Part shown: piece after piece, positions 22,078 through 34,472 of the stretch | Layout of the letters: every line of letters begins with the position of its first letter | Position numbering within the stretch: position 1 is the stretch's first letter | Assembly: GCA_001598975.1 (NCBI GenBank) | Contig: BBXU01002753.1 | Span: 1-36,938, forward strand | From: Parachlorella kessleri | Taxonomy: Eukaryota; Chlorophyta; Trebouxiophyceae; Chlorellales; Chlorellaceae | Length of the DNA: 36,938 nucleotides | Direction: 5' to 3' | Notes under the pieces: model-generated | Seen by the model: only the letters and a program-made list of their open reading frames with translations | Databases searched by the model: none | Told to the model about the DNA's origin: nothing | Translations under genes and position numbers: made by a program

Positions 22078-22413
22078 GGTACTACCAGATATAAGCGAAA
22101 GATAGATGCTTGGCTTTTCATAACTAGTAGTTGAAAGGGGTTCAAGAGGGTGACAATAATAGTCCCAGTTCCCATGCTGACATGGCAGGCATTGAGCGCC
22201 AAATTCAAAGGGCAGTAAGTGAACCGTGCCGAAACTTAATCAGTACAAATCAGCAAGGCTTCAATCACACCAACCTTGTCGGGAAACGTCTTGATCATAT
22301 TTGCAGAGTCTCAGGCGTGCTGCGACATGCCGGTCTTGGGCGTGGGTTTGACACAATAGCACGCAGTTGTAAGGGCTTGAGGACGGGAAGCAAAAGGCAG
22401 CAGGGGTAGTGCG
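22078..22413. promoter_or_regulatory. Divergent promoter region of ETFA and POLD1
   Basis: Only 336 bases separate the ATG codons of ETFA (minus) and POLD1 (plus), so the two genes must share this region for their core promoters and 5' UTRs. The only factor site I can name is the E2F match at 22196-22203. Confidence 0.65.
22196..22203 (-). promoter_or_regulatory. E2F/DP consensus site
   Basis: GCGCCAAA on plus is the exact reverse complement of TTTGGCGC, a perfect match to TTTSSCGC. It lies about 210 bases before the POLD1 ATG. E2F/DP control of replication genes is known in plants and green algae, so the place is biologically sensible. An 8-mer can occur by chance, and I have no binding evidence. 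Confidence 0.55.
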
Positions 22414-25400
22414 ATGGCTGCACGTGTCCCTTTGCAAAACAAGGAGAACGGCATGCAGGCGCAGCCCTCACGCAAGCGGCCCTTTCAAGAAGACGATGAG
22501 TTTATAGACGAAGACTTTGACCTTGAACCCCCTGAGGATGACCTGGAGGAGTTGTTGGCTGGGGACCTTGACCCGGTAGGCTCACAGGGAGCGCCCACTG
22601 GGCGGGCGTTCCGCCTTTGTCAGCGGTGACTGGCAGTAGAGGACTTACTAGCAAGTGCAGGTATATCTATCTCATGTTGTTGTGCAGGTGGACGATATTG
22701 CGCTGGGGGAGGCAGGCAAGAACTGGCCGCGCCCCACTGCTCCGCAGCTAGACCCTTCGCAAGACAGCCTAGGTACGGAAGTAGGGCAGTGGCCTATGAA
22801 AATCTGGTGGCAGCAGCCCCAGGGGTGCCGTGCAATGGCTGCAGATATTCCCCTCCCGCTGTGTAGCCTGTGCTGACTGCAAGCTGAGCTGGTTGTAGCC
22901 TCTTGGTATCAGCATAATAACACGTCACTTCTAACCTTGTGCAGTCTTTCAGCAGCTGGAGGTCGACTACACACTCGGGAGACCTAACTTGCGGTTCTAT
23001 AAAACCGACCTGAAAGTCGTGCCCATTGTGCGGTTGTATGGCGTCACAGAGAAAGGCGAGTGCCTGGCTTGGTATCACACGTGCGTGAGCAGCCTGCTGA
23101 AACATGTTCAGCAGGGAAGCTCCATGCAGGCATCATCATCAGTGCCCAGTGCCCCACGCCTTCTATATTGAACTCTAAGCATGTCCCAGCAGTCCCAGGC
23201 GCACCAGCTGCAGCTGACTGTCTTGAAGCGGTCAAGTAGTGGAGCTTGCAGGGAACAGCGTGTGCGTGTTTGTGCACGGCTTTGAGCCCTACTTCTACGT
23301 GGAGTCGCCCTTGCCCCAGTGGACGCCCGATGACTCAGAGGAGCTCTGCAAGCTGCTCAATGTGAGCATGGCGGCTAGCTTGTGTAAGAGCCACATCACT
23401 GGCAGTGCAAGGCTGCCTGTTCCGTACGCGAGCTGGTGGCCGCGACAGCTAGTGCCGCGCTTGCATTTTGTCAAGGCAGCCCTAATGGGTGCTGCCCAGC
23501 TGGCTCCCCGTCACCAAAGACTTTGCTTGTTCCACTCCTGGCTGGCCCCCCCTGCTGCAGAAACACCTAGCTGGCAAGGAGAGGAATAACCCCCGCAGCT
23601 GCCTGGGGGTCTTCCTAGAGCAGAAGCAGACGGTGCTGCACTACCAGCCGCAGGAGAGCCGGCCTTTCCTTAAGATTGTGGTGGCCACACCCAGCTTAGT
23701 GGGTGCCTCAAAGGGTGAGCAGAGGTCTGGCGGCCCGGGCTTTGTATTCGAATTCACTTTTGTAGTCGACTTGTGTTTTGGTGACGCACACTGTTCTGGG
23801 CTACCTGTGTTCTAGCCTGGACAGAGTTTCCCCTGGGTATTTGATGGACAGTTGCTTCATGTGATGTTGGATATGTATAATGTCTGATACTTCCTACGAT
23901 GTAGAAGAGGACTTGTGTCATGTCTGGCACTGACCATGTGCATTTGCCTTGATTCTCTACCGATGTCAAAGGAGCGGATTCCCTGGGGCATGGTGGAGCT
24001 AGCCAGCATCTGTGGAGGTCTGCAAGCACTTGGGCCCACGGCCTTGTGGTCAACAAGGGGCGCATGGTTAAGCAGAGAGGCATGTGGCTTCAGCAAGCAG
24101 AGGAGAACGTATGATGAGGTGCTGACTGGCGGCTGCTGGGGGTTTCCTCTGCTTGCAGGCCTGTTTGAGAGGGGGCTGTACCTGGACTGGCTGGGCCGAG
24201 AGGCCCCCGGCCTCACATATGAGTCGAGTGTGCAGTTCCCGCTGCGCTTCATGATTGACCGCAGCGTGGTGGGCGGCAACTGGGTGGAGCTGCCCAAGGG
24301 CTGCTACACACTGGAGGCGGCTCAGGTAGGCGGGAGGGCGGGCGCTGTGGTGACCTGGTCCGTGTGACTCTGCCAGACAGAGGGAAAGGGGAGTCGCCAG
24401 CAGGAAATGGCAGGTTGTGATTATGCCGCGCTAACAGGGTGTGTACACAGTAGGGATGGCTGCTTACCTGGAGGCTGCAAGGGTGGAGGGGCCCCTCCAC
24501 GAACCATCCTAGGTGCTGCACTAACAGTGGGGCGATAACTACCACTGGAGCCACCGTCGCCCTGCAGGCACAGCACTCGCACTGCCAGTACGAGGCGCAC
24601 GTTCGGCACGACTGGCTGGTCAGCCACCCGCCCGACGGGGAGTGGGCCAAGATGGCGCCCTTCCGCATCCTGTCGGTGGACATAGAGTGCCAGGGGCGCA
24701 AGGTAGGCCAGGGGTGGGGTGACTGCTGTGGACCTGTCAGACCAGCAGGGCGATATGTGAGGAGGGAGCTCCAGCTTGGAAGTGTGGTGGCGGGCCCCCC
24801 CTGCAGCACTTGAGGCCCACAGCTGGCAGGCCGATGAGATTGCCTGCATGATAGCACGCTTGTTACGCTAGCAGGGGCTTTTGTGAAAGGAACACTGCTG
24901 GGTCCAGTTGATGTGTTTTAATGGTTGAGGGCAAGGCCGTGCTCCCGCCCTCCTTATGCAGGGGCACTTCCCCGAGGCGCGCCAGGACCCCGTGATCCAG
25001 ATTGCCTCGCTGGTCACCAACTTTGGGGAGAAGGAGCCGGTGGTGCGCAACATACTCACGCTCAAGTCGTGCGCGCCCATTTGCGGGGCAGGTGGGTGCA
25101 CTGGCGGCCGCAACAATGACTCAGGCCTCAGCCCTGTCCGGGAGGTGTGGTGTCAAATGTAGGCCACCTCCACATTGCGTGTCGGGCAATGCTGGAGGGT
25201 GCACCTGCAACGGCTAGGCTGGCCGAGAAGTGGGGGGGTTGGGTTTTCTCTTGCGCTGCTGGTTCTCGCCTGCAATGCCCACTACTTACACCCGCCTCCC
25301 CGCTCCCCACTATTTGCCACCGCCAACTTTGAGGTTACCCGTCACACCCTGCAGAGGTGATGTGCTTTGACGAAGAGCGGGAGCTGCTGCTGCGCTGGCG

Positions 25401-28400
25401 TGACCTGCTGGTGGAGTCGGACCCTGACATCATCATTGGCTACAACATCCTCAACTTTGACCTGCCCTACCTGCTGGACAGGGCCAAGGCGCTGGGCATA
25501 CTGCCGGCCTTCAGCACCTGGGGACGCATGCGGGCCAGGTGGGGTGCTTGATGCTGCGGGTGTGAGGGTGCTGTTGGGTGTGGGAGATCAAGGGCTTCTG
25601 GCAGCTGGGCATGATTTGGTCCGCCGGTGGGGAAAGCTAAGCTTCATTGATGGTGGCATGCTTTGCAACCAGGGTTTAGCCAAGCAGTTTGTTGTTTGGT
25701 AGGGTGGGAGTAAGGCAATAGGTGCGGTTCGCAGAGCTGACTTAGCCTGGATTGCATATCGATAAAGTTGTATGCATTATCATAGTGAGCGTCTTGGTGT
25801 GTGTTGCTTGCAGGCCGTGCCGCATGAAAGTAGTCAAGTTCAGCAGTAAGGCGTACGGCACGCATGAGTACAAGGACATCGCGATAGAGGGACGCGTGCA
25901 GTTTGACCTCCTACAAGCAATCCAGCGAGACCACAAGCTCTCATCCTACTCTCTCAATTCTGGTGTGTGGCTGTGCTTGTGGCTGCCCGCAGGGCGTCAT
26001 GCTGCACTTCTTTTCTCATCTGCGAAAATGCAATCCTAGGGTGGCAAACATAAGACATCAATGGTCTGCCACTGCGAAACTGGCTTAAAGTGTACCCAGC
26101 AGGGCCAGATCGTCAGAACAGCAACTACAGAGCAGCACAGGTGGAAGGTTCACCCATCATCGTACGAATGGCCTCTCCCTTTCCCTGCCTCTTCCTGCAG
26201 TGTCGGCCCACTTTCTGGGTGAGCAGAAGGAGGACGTGCACCACAGCGACATCAGCAAGCTGCAGGACGGCAACGAGGAGTCGCGCCGCCGCCTGGCCAT
26301 CTACTGCCTCAAGGTGCGCCCACGGGGCCGCGGCGCTGGTGGCAGGGGGGGCTTTTGGTCCCGCTGCAGGCCTGGGGCATTGGGAGTGGCTTAGTCTGGC
26401 AGGGAGCCAGTGCCACTGGCTGCTACCCAAAATCCCCACTTTCCAGCTCAGCCTTTGGGCAGCCTTGTGCAGCGCATGGCACCATGCGTTGCTTCCCTGC
26501 GTGCTGCCTGCAGGATGCCTACTTGCCCCAGCGTCTGGTGGACAAGCTGATGTACATGTACAACTACATAGAGATGGCCAGGGTCACGGGCGTGCCCATG
26601 TCCTACTTGCTTTCGCGAGGCCAGTCCATCAAGGTGGGTGGCTAGCGCTAGCCAGCCCGCAGCCGGCCGACAACTTGCGACGCACTCCGGACCATACATG
26701 GCGCCAGTACCTGGTGTTTGGGTGCGTGGCAAGCCATGCGTCTCAATCGCGTGCTGAGGTTCACCGTCTGCAATGTGAGGTTCTGATCCATCCTCCGCTG
26801 CATGCAGGTGTTTTCACAGATCCTGCGCAAGTCGCGGTCCAAAAACCTGGTGGTGCCCAACCTCAAGGTAGGCCCAGCTCCCAACCTGCGTCTGCTGCGT
26901 GGATATGCAGGGGAGGCCCGCTCTGCAGCAAGTGGTGCATTACCTACCAGGAGACTCTGGGTGAGCTGTTGAAGGAGGTGCAGGCACCTTCGGAGCAGCA
27001 TGCCTATCGCTGGTGCAGCGACCAGGTAGCACACCATGCAGGGCAGAATAATCTACCCACCACTGCAGCCTCCCACTCGTCACTGCTCTCACTTCCCTTG
27101 CCTTGCCCCCAGCGCAGAAGGGCGGCCAGCCCAATGAGGGCGTGGCGTACGAGGGCGCCACCGTGCTGGAGCCGCAGGCTGGGTACTACGACAAGCCGGT
27201 GGCCACGCTGGACTTTGCGTCGCTGTACCCGTCCATCATGATGGCACACAACCTGTGCTACACCACGCTGGTGCCCAAGGAGCAGCAGGAGCACTACAGC
27301 CCAGGTGGGTGGGGCGGTGGGTGGGTGCATCCGGGGAGGGCCCAAGAGCAGGGGCGGAATGGCAAGGTAGCCGTAGGTTGAGCTGCGCGTGCTGTGCGGG
27401 ACAGGTAGTAAGGGACACGCTGTACCACTCCCACGCTCTGTCCTTGGGCCGTTACAAACCAGGTCAAAGGGACGTCCCCATACCATGCCGGCAGCGCTGC
27501 CATGTTTGATCCGCACTTGCTACGGCCCAACAGCATTCAGGTTAGTGATTGAAGTGGCTTGGTGCAGAGGATGTGCAGCGGACGCCCAATGGTGATGTGT
27601 TTGTCAAGGGCCACATGACTAAGGGCATCCTGCCGGAGATCTTGGAGGAGCTGCTCAGCGCGCGTAAGAGGTATGCTAGGTTACCAGGGGCATTCTGTCG
27701 ATGGAGTGGGTATGTTGAGGGTGACTTCTTTGTGTAATACCATGGAAGGCACCTCAGGATATCGATTTGCTTTGAGACCAAGATATCCATTTGCTTGTAC
27801 ACTGAGGCCGACCAAGAGTTCCGCAGGGCAGGTGGGCCGAGCACAGATAGTGAGCACTGCTGTAGAGAAGGCGAGTGCCTTGGTGGTATGCAGAGCCAGG
27901 GCAGACATGAGCGCCACCAAGGACCCCTTCCTCAAGGCGGTCTACAACGGCAGGCAGCTGGCGCTCAAGGTGCGTGCACTGGCGCGGGCGAGCAGCCCTG
28001 CACTCTGTATGCGCCTGTAATATGCTAGCTCCCGTAACCCTGCGTTGCCGCAATGCTCGCATGCCAGCAACAACACCGCCTGGCGCTTCTTGAGAAAGCA
28101 GCCCAGCTTCATGCCAGGCAGTGGCCAGCTGGACTCCCCATCACTACTCTGCGTCACCTGCCACGCCCCACACGGCTGCACAGCCAGCACTTGGCTACAC
28201 ATAGACCTGACTACCCATAGCCTTCTCCTCCCCTGCCTCGCCCGCAGGTGTCCGCCAACTCCGTGTACGGCTTCACCGGGGCCACGGTGGGCGCGCTGCC
28301 GTGCCTGGAGATCTCCTCCTCGGTGACCTCCTTTGGGCGCGAGATGATCATGCACACCCGCCAGCAGGTCATGGACACCTACAACCGCAAGAACGGCTAC

Positions 28401-31400
28401 GCCTTTGACGCCAACGTCATCTACGGAGACACCGACTCGGTGGGTCACAGGGATCGGGGTTGGCTGTGGGGTGGCGGTGCTGAGGGGGGGGGGGGTACTA
28501 GCACCGTGGGTGTTGCGGGAAGGTTGGCGTGCTTGCAGTGGAACTGGGGCTGTGATCGAGCTGTTATCAGCCCCAGCTGGTGTCCAGATTGGAAGGGCTG
28601 TCCTGCGCACAAGCGCACACAGCATGTTGATCAGGGAAACAAGAGTGAACTTCGTGTGAATGCGTGCTGACGCGGCAGCTCATGTACTGTTTGTTGTACT
28701 GCCCTCCATTTCCTGCCCACCATGCCCGGGTGCAGGTGATGGTGTACTTTGGTGTGGAGGACACCGCGGAGGCGATGCGTCTGGGCCAGGAGGCGGCTGC
28801 CCTTGTGTCGCAGACTTTCACCAAACCCATCAAGCTGGAGTTTGAGAAGGTGTGGTGGTGGTGCTTTGACTGTTACCATTACTGTGACTGTGGGCATCGG
28901 GCCTGGGTGCATCCTTATGGATGTGCTCACACTGTGCAGCGTGCCTTTGCAGGAGGGTTCTGAGAACTCCTGCTTGTGCAAGCCTGTATGGTGCATGCAA
29001 AGTGCAGCAAGCACGGAGCAATCAGCAGGGAGCCAAAGCCTCCATGCAGGTGTACAACCCTTACCTGCTGATCAGCAAGAAGCGCTATGCGGGCCTGCTG
29101 TGGACCAACCCCGAGAAGTGGGACAAGATTGACACCAAGGGCATCGAGACCGTACGCCGTGACAACTGCCTGCTGGTGAGCACTGCCTGCTGGTGAGCAG
29201 CCACAGCGGCAGCCCAAACAGTCCATGCCCCCGGAGCTAGCCAGTACAGGGCTGAAGAGGGCGCGCCGCGCTGGAACAGCTTGTGCTGGGTGCAGGCCAC
29301 GCAAACCAGGCTGCTGATGCCGGCGTGCTTAATTCATGCCTGTCATGCAGCCCGCTAGCCTCGTGCAGCGCCGCTTGCATCTGTCTGTCTCTTCTTCTGC
29401 CTGAGGTTGGGCACCTTGGACGCCCCCCCTTTTTTTCTTTGAAACCTGTCCCACGGCGACCTCCCGAGAGAGACGCTGTAGATAGATGTAAATAGATGGA
29501 CGCCCTTTCCCCCTGCTCAATCTCATGTTGCCCCTCCTGGGTCCCCGCCCGGTGCCTGGTGCAGGTGCGCAACGTGGTGACCACCTGCCTGGACAAGATC
29601 CTGGTGGAGCGGGCGCCCGCGGAGGCGTGCGAGTACGTGAAGCGCACCATCGCTGACCTGCTCATGAACAAGCTGGACCTGTCGCTGCTGGTCATTACCA
29701 AGGTGAGGGAAGAGGCACCCAGCGGGGCAGGGGGTGGCGCTGGCAGCGGGGTGGTGCTGGCTGCAAAGTAGCTGCCCGAACGGGTGGGAGGGGGAGTCAA
29801 TCCTGCTTACATGGGAAGCTCAGGTTGGGTGGGGACATGCTGTGTTGGCAACCCTGGAGGGCTGTTTGCTTGCGCTCCTGGCTTCCTGCTACAGTCTTCT
29901 TTCCTTCTGATGCCTTTCACAAAGTCAAAGAGATGGCAGTCACAGCTATACCGGCGAGCGAACTGCTGCTTTGAGCGAGCTGTAAGCAAGACGAGAAAGT
30001 TTTCGGTTCCTTGCATGACTTTGGCAGGAGACATGGACCTGGGCCTGGCAACCTGCCAACTATAACTCTTCCTGCCTTGCTTGACCTCCTCTGTCTGGCC
30101 CCTGGGCTGTGTGTGTTGCGCAGGGGTTGACCCAGGAGGCGGAGGACTACAAGGCCAAGGCTGCCCACGTGGAGCTGGCAGAGAAGATGAAGAAGCGGGA
30201 CCCAGCCACCGCGCCGGCAGTCGGGGACCGGGTGCCGTATGTCATCATCAAGGTGTGCGGTGGTGTAATGTTGGAGGTGGGGGTTGCAGAGGGGCAAACA
30301 CATTGTCAGTGGGACGGCGCGCTCTAGGGCTGGAGAAGACTAGACTAGGCGAGAGAGGTTAGGACATGAGGGGTACGGGTGCCCTGCCAGCTAGCTGTCT
30401 GCCTGCTGCGCAGGGGAGGAGGGAGGTGTACGGGTGTTACTGTGCCGACCGTCCCGAGCGTAGGGGTCGCTATGTGCTCATGGTGCACCTCTGCTACCTT
30501 GCAACCCCCACTCTCAAGCCAGCTTAGTGCTTGCCGCGGCAGATGGCAGATAAAAATAAAGCAGCCACAAGCAGTCCCTCACTTTCTCGCCTCGCCCTCT
30601 TCATCGTCTTGTCCGCAGGCCGCCAAGGGCGCCAAGGCGTACGAGAAGGCTGAGGACCCCATCTATGCGCTGCGCAACAACCTGCCCATCGACTGCCAGC
30701 ACTACCTGGACCACCACCTGGCGCAGCCGCTGATGAGGCTGTTTGAGCCCATCATGAAGAACCCCAAGGACCTGCTCACAGGTGCGGGCGACGGGACCAG
30801 CGGGCGGTTGGGTGAGACGGGGCTGCTGATGGAATGTTCTCTCTAAAGACTCCTGCCTTGATCACGGTGGGCTGTATGCAGGCGCCTGCACGGTTGCGGT
30901 GGTGGCGAGCGGTGGTCCACAAGCACGCAGAGTGTGATAAGTGGGGAGATGCTGTCAAAAGAGCCAGAGCGTGCACAACAGGGCACAACCAATTGCTGCA
31001 AGCGTCCACGCTTAGCGGTGCAGTGGTGCTGGCGAGTGTGTGCAGGTGCCCACACGCGGTCCATCCTGGTGTCTACGCCGTCGGCTGCCTCTGGCGGCAT
31101 CATGAAGTTTGCGCAGAAGCGGCTGACCTGCCTGGGCTGCAAGGCGCCGCTGCCGGGCGGGGAGGCCACCGTGTGCAAGCACTGCAAGGACAAGGTGGGT
31201 TTCGCTCGCGCGCAGGGGGGGGGTGGCAGGGGAGGGGTGGGGACCCCTTCCACCCAGGGTAGCCAACAATGAAGGGTAGGCACGGGACGCGGCTGGGCAC
31301 TGTGGAGTGGAGCTCTTAAGTTTCAGCCCTGCCTATAAGCCAGCCTTTCTCCTCAAGGCATCGGCCATACGTACTATGCTGGCGATTTTGACTGGAAACT

Positions 31401-31908
31401 TGGGCCTACACCTGCTGCAGGCTGGCGAGATCTACCAGCGTTCGGTTGTGAGCGTGAACGACCTGGAGGCCCAGTTCTCCGCGCTGTGGACGCAGTGCCA
31501 GCGTTGCCAGGGCTCGCTGCATCAGGATGTGCTCTGCAAGTCGCGAGACTGCCCCATCTTCTACAGGTTGGTCCGCCCAAGCTAGCTGCGTGGCTGTTGG
31601 TATGGTGCCTCAGGGTTGAGTGCAAGGAGGAGAGGGCATGAACCCCCAAACGAATCCGTGCCAGGGCCGTTTTGGTTTGTTTAGTGAGGATGCCAGAGAT
31701 GCGGATGGTGGGAGTACATCTAAGTGCGTAGCGTCGGCGTGCAAGGGTCAAAGGAAACCAGAAAATGTGCTTGGGGAGAAAAGCTGTCCTGTTGTTGTCT
31801 GGTTGGCTCCCAACGACAACCGTGCTTTGCATGCCCTGCAGGCGCATGAAGGTGCAGAAGGAGCTTGGAGAGGCGCAGTCAACACTGTCACGCTTTGATG
31901 ACTGGTAG
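22414..31908 (+). CDS. POLD1: DNA polymerase delta catalytic subunit (family B)
   Basis: Replicative polymerase and 3'-5' proofreading exonuclease of the nucleus. My 25-exon model closes to exactly 1089 residues, the usual length. Exon starts: 22414, 22688, 22945, 23252, 23561, 24159, 24568, 24962, 25355, 25814, 26201, 26514, 26808, 27118, 27568, 27894, 28248, 28736, 29050, 29565, 30124, 30619, 31046, 31421, 31842. The N-terminus has a basic RKRP stretch (possible NLS) and an acidic block. Exonuclease motifs: LSVDIEC (D301, E303), [11 protein letters not shown] (D387), YCLKD (Y497, D501). Polymerase motifs: [12 protein letters not shown] (D592); [21 protein letters not shown] (D743, D745). 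The C-terminus has CysA (C998, C1001, C1013, C1016; the zinc module) and CysB (C1045, C1048, C1058, C1063; the 4Fe-4S module that binds accessory subunits), ending SRFDDW. All catalytic residues are intact. Intron 3 uses a GC donor. E2F consensus lies upstream. Confidence 0.98.
23056..23251 (+). other. GC-AG intron in POLD1
   Basis: The exon ends GAGAAAG and the intron begins GCGAGT; it ends CTTGCAG before GGAACAGC. With this donor the protein reads GVTEKG then [15 protein letters not shown], the conserved delta-polymerase order, and the phase closes. The GT sites downstream (GTGCCT, GTATCA, GTGCGT) all leave the wrong phase for this acceptor and add non-conserved residues. Confidence 0.82.
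28483..28497 (+). repeat. G homopolymer in a POLD1 intron
   Basis: About a dozen consecutive G lie in the intron after the YGDTDS exon. It is a simple run with no other pattern and is a likely site of length error in assembly or between strains. Confidence 0.75.
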
Positions 31909-32896
31909 GAAAGGCTGCTGGGGGCCGCCTCGCAGCGCTCCAATGGTAATCTTGCGCCGGCAGGCTGAAGAGCTAGGCAGTCAACAGACAGAACAGCATT
32001 GTTGGTTGCAAGTAAGGGCAGGTGTAGGAGTGATGACGCATTAGGTTAGAAATACTTCAACACTGCTAAGCTTCAGTCTGTGAGTGAAGGGAGCAAGTAC
32101 ATTCGTTTTGCAGGTGCAGAAGCTGTAGGTGGCAAGCTGAGTTAGGCGTTGTGTACTGCAAGATCTGTGGTACGGGAGGGCACCAGGGTACCTAGGCCCT
32201 GTGGCTGCCATTAGACATGTCTGCTTGACCGCCCTCTTCTTTATGGATCCACCTAGCCCCCAGAACAGTGGACAGAACACAGTATTAGCTGTCGACATCG
32301 CATTTAGTTGAAATTGTCTTGATTTTCACACATCTAGCGCCTATAAACGAACAGAGGTAGATGTGAGGCACGGCTCATGGCCAGCTGACATACATAACAC
32401 ATGCGTTTAGTCGCACACGCTTGGTCCATGTCAGGAAAGTCACCTGGGGCGGAAAAACTTCATGGCCAAGGAAAACAAATACAAGTCTGGTTAACTGCCT
32501 GGTTTGTTCGACACCCGGAACCACAAGCAGCCCCTCAAAAGAATGCAGAAAGCAACCCCACCCCATTGCAGGGGTTAGTGCCAGAACGACGACCCCCTCG
32601 CTGGGGAGTGCAATTTAGAGGAACAGACGCGCATGTCATCCACTAAGGCTGCTCTTCGATGCTCTTCTCATTGACAGGCTCAGAAACACTGCTATTATCG
32701 CAGCGCGCTGTACTTACCAGGCACACTGGCGGCTCACACATGACGCAAGCCTTCCGAACACTTTTTGCATACCCCTTGACAAACCACAGCTCTCGCTCCA
32801 TACTCACACCTGGCACCACCGCCAACTAGCCCCCACACTTTCACGTAGCAGCCACCAGCATCCCAGCACTCCTGCCAGCCCAGTGTCCTGGGTTTG
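31909..32896. other. Spacer between POLD1 and the LHC-like gene (convergent)
   Basis: Nearly 1 kb between two convergent stop codons. It should hold both 3' UTRs. Short open frames on both strands have no domain or splice support. No repeat of note. Confidence 0.5.
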
Positions 32897-34106
32897 TTAT
32901 GTGCGTGGGTTGGTGTGCTTGTGCGACCCCGTGAGGATGAGCATCACCAGGAAGGCCAGGACGCCCTCCACCTCAGACAGCTCCACGCCCGTGTCGATGT
33001 GCAGCAGCCCCAGCAGACCCTGCAGGGCCGTCAGCCACAGTAAGTGGGGGGCAGCATCACCTCACCTAACGTATGGTCCACGCAGAGAGCCAGGGGACAA
33101 GGATCCCCCACTGCCAAGACAACAAAAGTGACTTGAAGTCTCCTCCCTGCTGCGGTTCTCGCTGCCGCTGCCGACTGCTCAAAGCACTGACCGCTGTAAT
33201 CCGGGACAGGCGCCCACCCCACCCCACCCCACGCCCCTGCCTCCTGCCGCTGCCTCCTCCCCAAGACCCACCTTGCCCGTCAGCATCTCGGCAGCCAGCG
33301 TGGCAGCCAGGCCCAGGAAGGACAGGCGACCAGCTATGGTCTGCACATCCTCCACTGCCGCCTCCGCCGTCCCCGGCCTGAAGGAGCTGCTCCGCGGCAT
33401 CAGCCCCGCCACCGTCAGCGAGCCGATGGTGAGCACGATGAAGGCATCCAGCCCCTTGTTCCACAGCTCCAGCTGCTCAACAACTCCCACGCCGTTCATC
33501 CGCTCGCTCAGTAGGGTGGCCTACAGACGCAGGGGTCGTATCGTCAAAGCGTTAAAAAGCTACAAGAGCATGGCAACCTCTTGTCCAACCAATGCAAGGC
33601 TGCACATGCTGTGCACTTGCAAACTGTCAATGTGGCTGCCAGGCTGGTTACTCTGGGTCTCTCTGCCCTTCCTGCTGGAAGGGCAGCAGGAACCAGCAGG
33701 TGGCCAAGCTGGCAAGACCAATTCCCCGTAGGGAGGTAAGCAGCCAGTGTGGGCAACTCACCCCCAGGCCAAGAGTTGCCAGACTGCTTATAAAGTGGAC
33801 CCTGCATATCAATGCAGCTACGTCACTTTTCGCATAAGCTGGGCCACACCAGTGTGTGCCCTCTTGGAGCCTTTAGGATTAAACAGGCGTGTAAGCGCTG
33901 GACCCTCACCGCATGTCCTCATCTGTGCTGGCAGTGCCGCGGATACCAGGGGGTGTAAGGCCGAAGGGTGGCTGGTCGTCTAGCTGCTGCTGCTGCGCCC
34001 CGCACCTCACTGCTCTGACTACCCTGACTGCTCTGGGGCGCTGTGCAGCCGGTAGCAAGCAAGTGTGCCAGGCAGACCTCTGTAACGTCCCAGCGAGCAG
34101 AGTCAT
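32897..34106 (-). CDS. Plastid-targeted PsbS/ELIP-like membrane protein (LHC superfamily)
   Basis: Small protein of about 180-190 residues in three exons on minus: 34106-33910, about 33508 or 33519 to 33272, and 33019-32897. Exon 1 starts MTLLAGTLQRSAWH and is Ala/Arg/Gln-rich with few acids until TASTDEDM, typical of a plastid transit peptide. Exon 2 has ERMNGVGVVEQLELWNKG, a hydrophobic helix DAFIVLTIGSLTVAGLMPR, and then IAGRLSFLGLAATLAAEMLT. Exon 3 reads GKGLLGLLHIDTGVELSEVE and a final hydrophobic segment VLAFLVMLILTG. GR-x-x-x-LG, a Glu in the helix, then TGKG-x-L-x-x-L-x-x-x-TG resembles the second half of PsbS and, more loosely, ELIPs, proteins of thylakoid photoprotection. The exon 1/2 junction is unsettled: a standard GTAG acceptor at 33520 is out of phase with the GTGAGG donor, whereas an ACTGAG acceptor at about 33509 keeps the frame (DMRERMNG). 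Family is inferred from motifs read by eye; the protein is shorter than PsbS. Confidence 0.5.
33663..33686 (-). repeat. Perfect 10-bp hairpin in the LHC-like gene's first intron
   Basis: CTGCCCTTCC, loop TGCT, GGAAGGGCAG. A short perfect stem within the intron. It is not followed by a T run and needs no special role. Confidence 0.8.
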
Positions 34107-34472
34107 GGCGCACGATCGAGCTGCGATACTATTTTCGGGCGTTTTGAACGGTGGTGAGCTCTGAGAGACAAGGATCACGCCCGAAAACCCAACCGCAGCC
34201 GGTGCAAAATCATGTGCAAAATCACGTTGGTACCCGCTGGATGCCAGTATCTCGGCGCGCAAGGTTCGCTTTCCGGAACAGGCCGGCCACCGACTCTGCC
34301 CCCCCTCGCTTTGTGGCATTCCTGCCATCCTATATTGTGGTGGAGGTTGGTGGGCTACCCTGTCCCAAAGAGCAACTCAGTGGATCACTTGATGTGGAAG
34401 ATGAGGCTTTCAACTTTTTCCTTTGCGAATTTGCTGCATAATGCCTTGGAATAGGGTAGTGGAGGTGTAGAC
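34107..34472. promoter_or_regulatory. Divergent promoter region, LHC-like and biotin-carboxylase-like genes
   Basis: 366 bases between two divergent ATG codons. Both core promoters must lie here or in the 5' UTRs. I could not name a factor-binding site with confidence. Confidence 0.5.

Noticed and set aside
23715..24158. Possible POLD1 exon around [11 protein letters not shown]
   Set aside because: The junction 23714/24159 is in phase and gives ASKG followed by [10 protein letters not shown] as expected; the stretch between has no family match.
26869..27117. Possible extra POLD1 exon around [11 protein letters not shown]
   Set aside because: The family joins NLVVPNLK directly to the segment before EGATVLEP. 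The acceptor at 27117 is in phase with the donor at 26868, so this stretch is intron.
33544..33807. Possible middle exon of the LHC-like gene on minus
   Set aside because: Open frame without LHC-type motif; it would be needed only if the exon 1/2 junction cannot be resolved otherwise.
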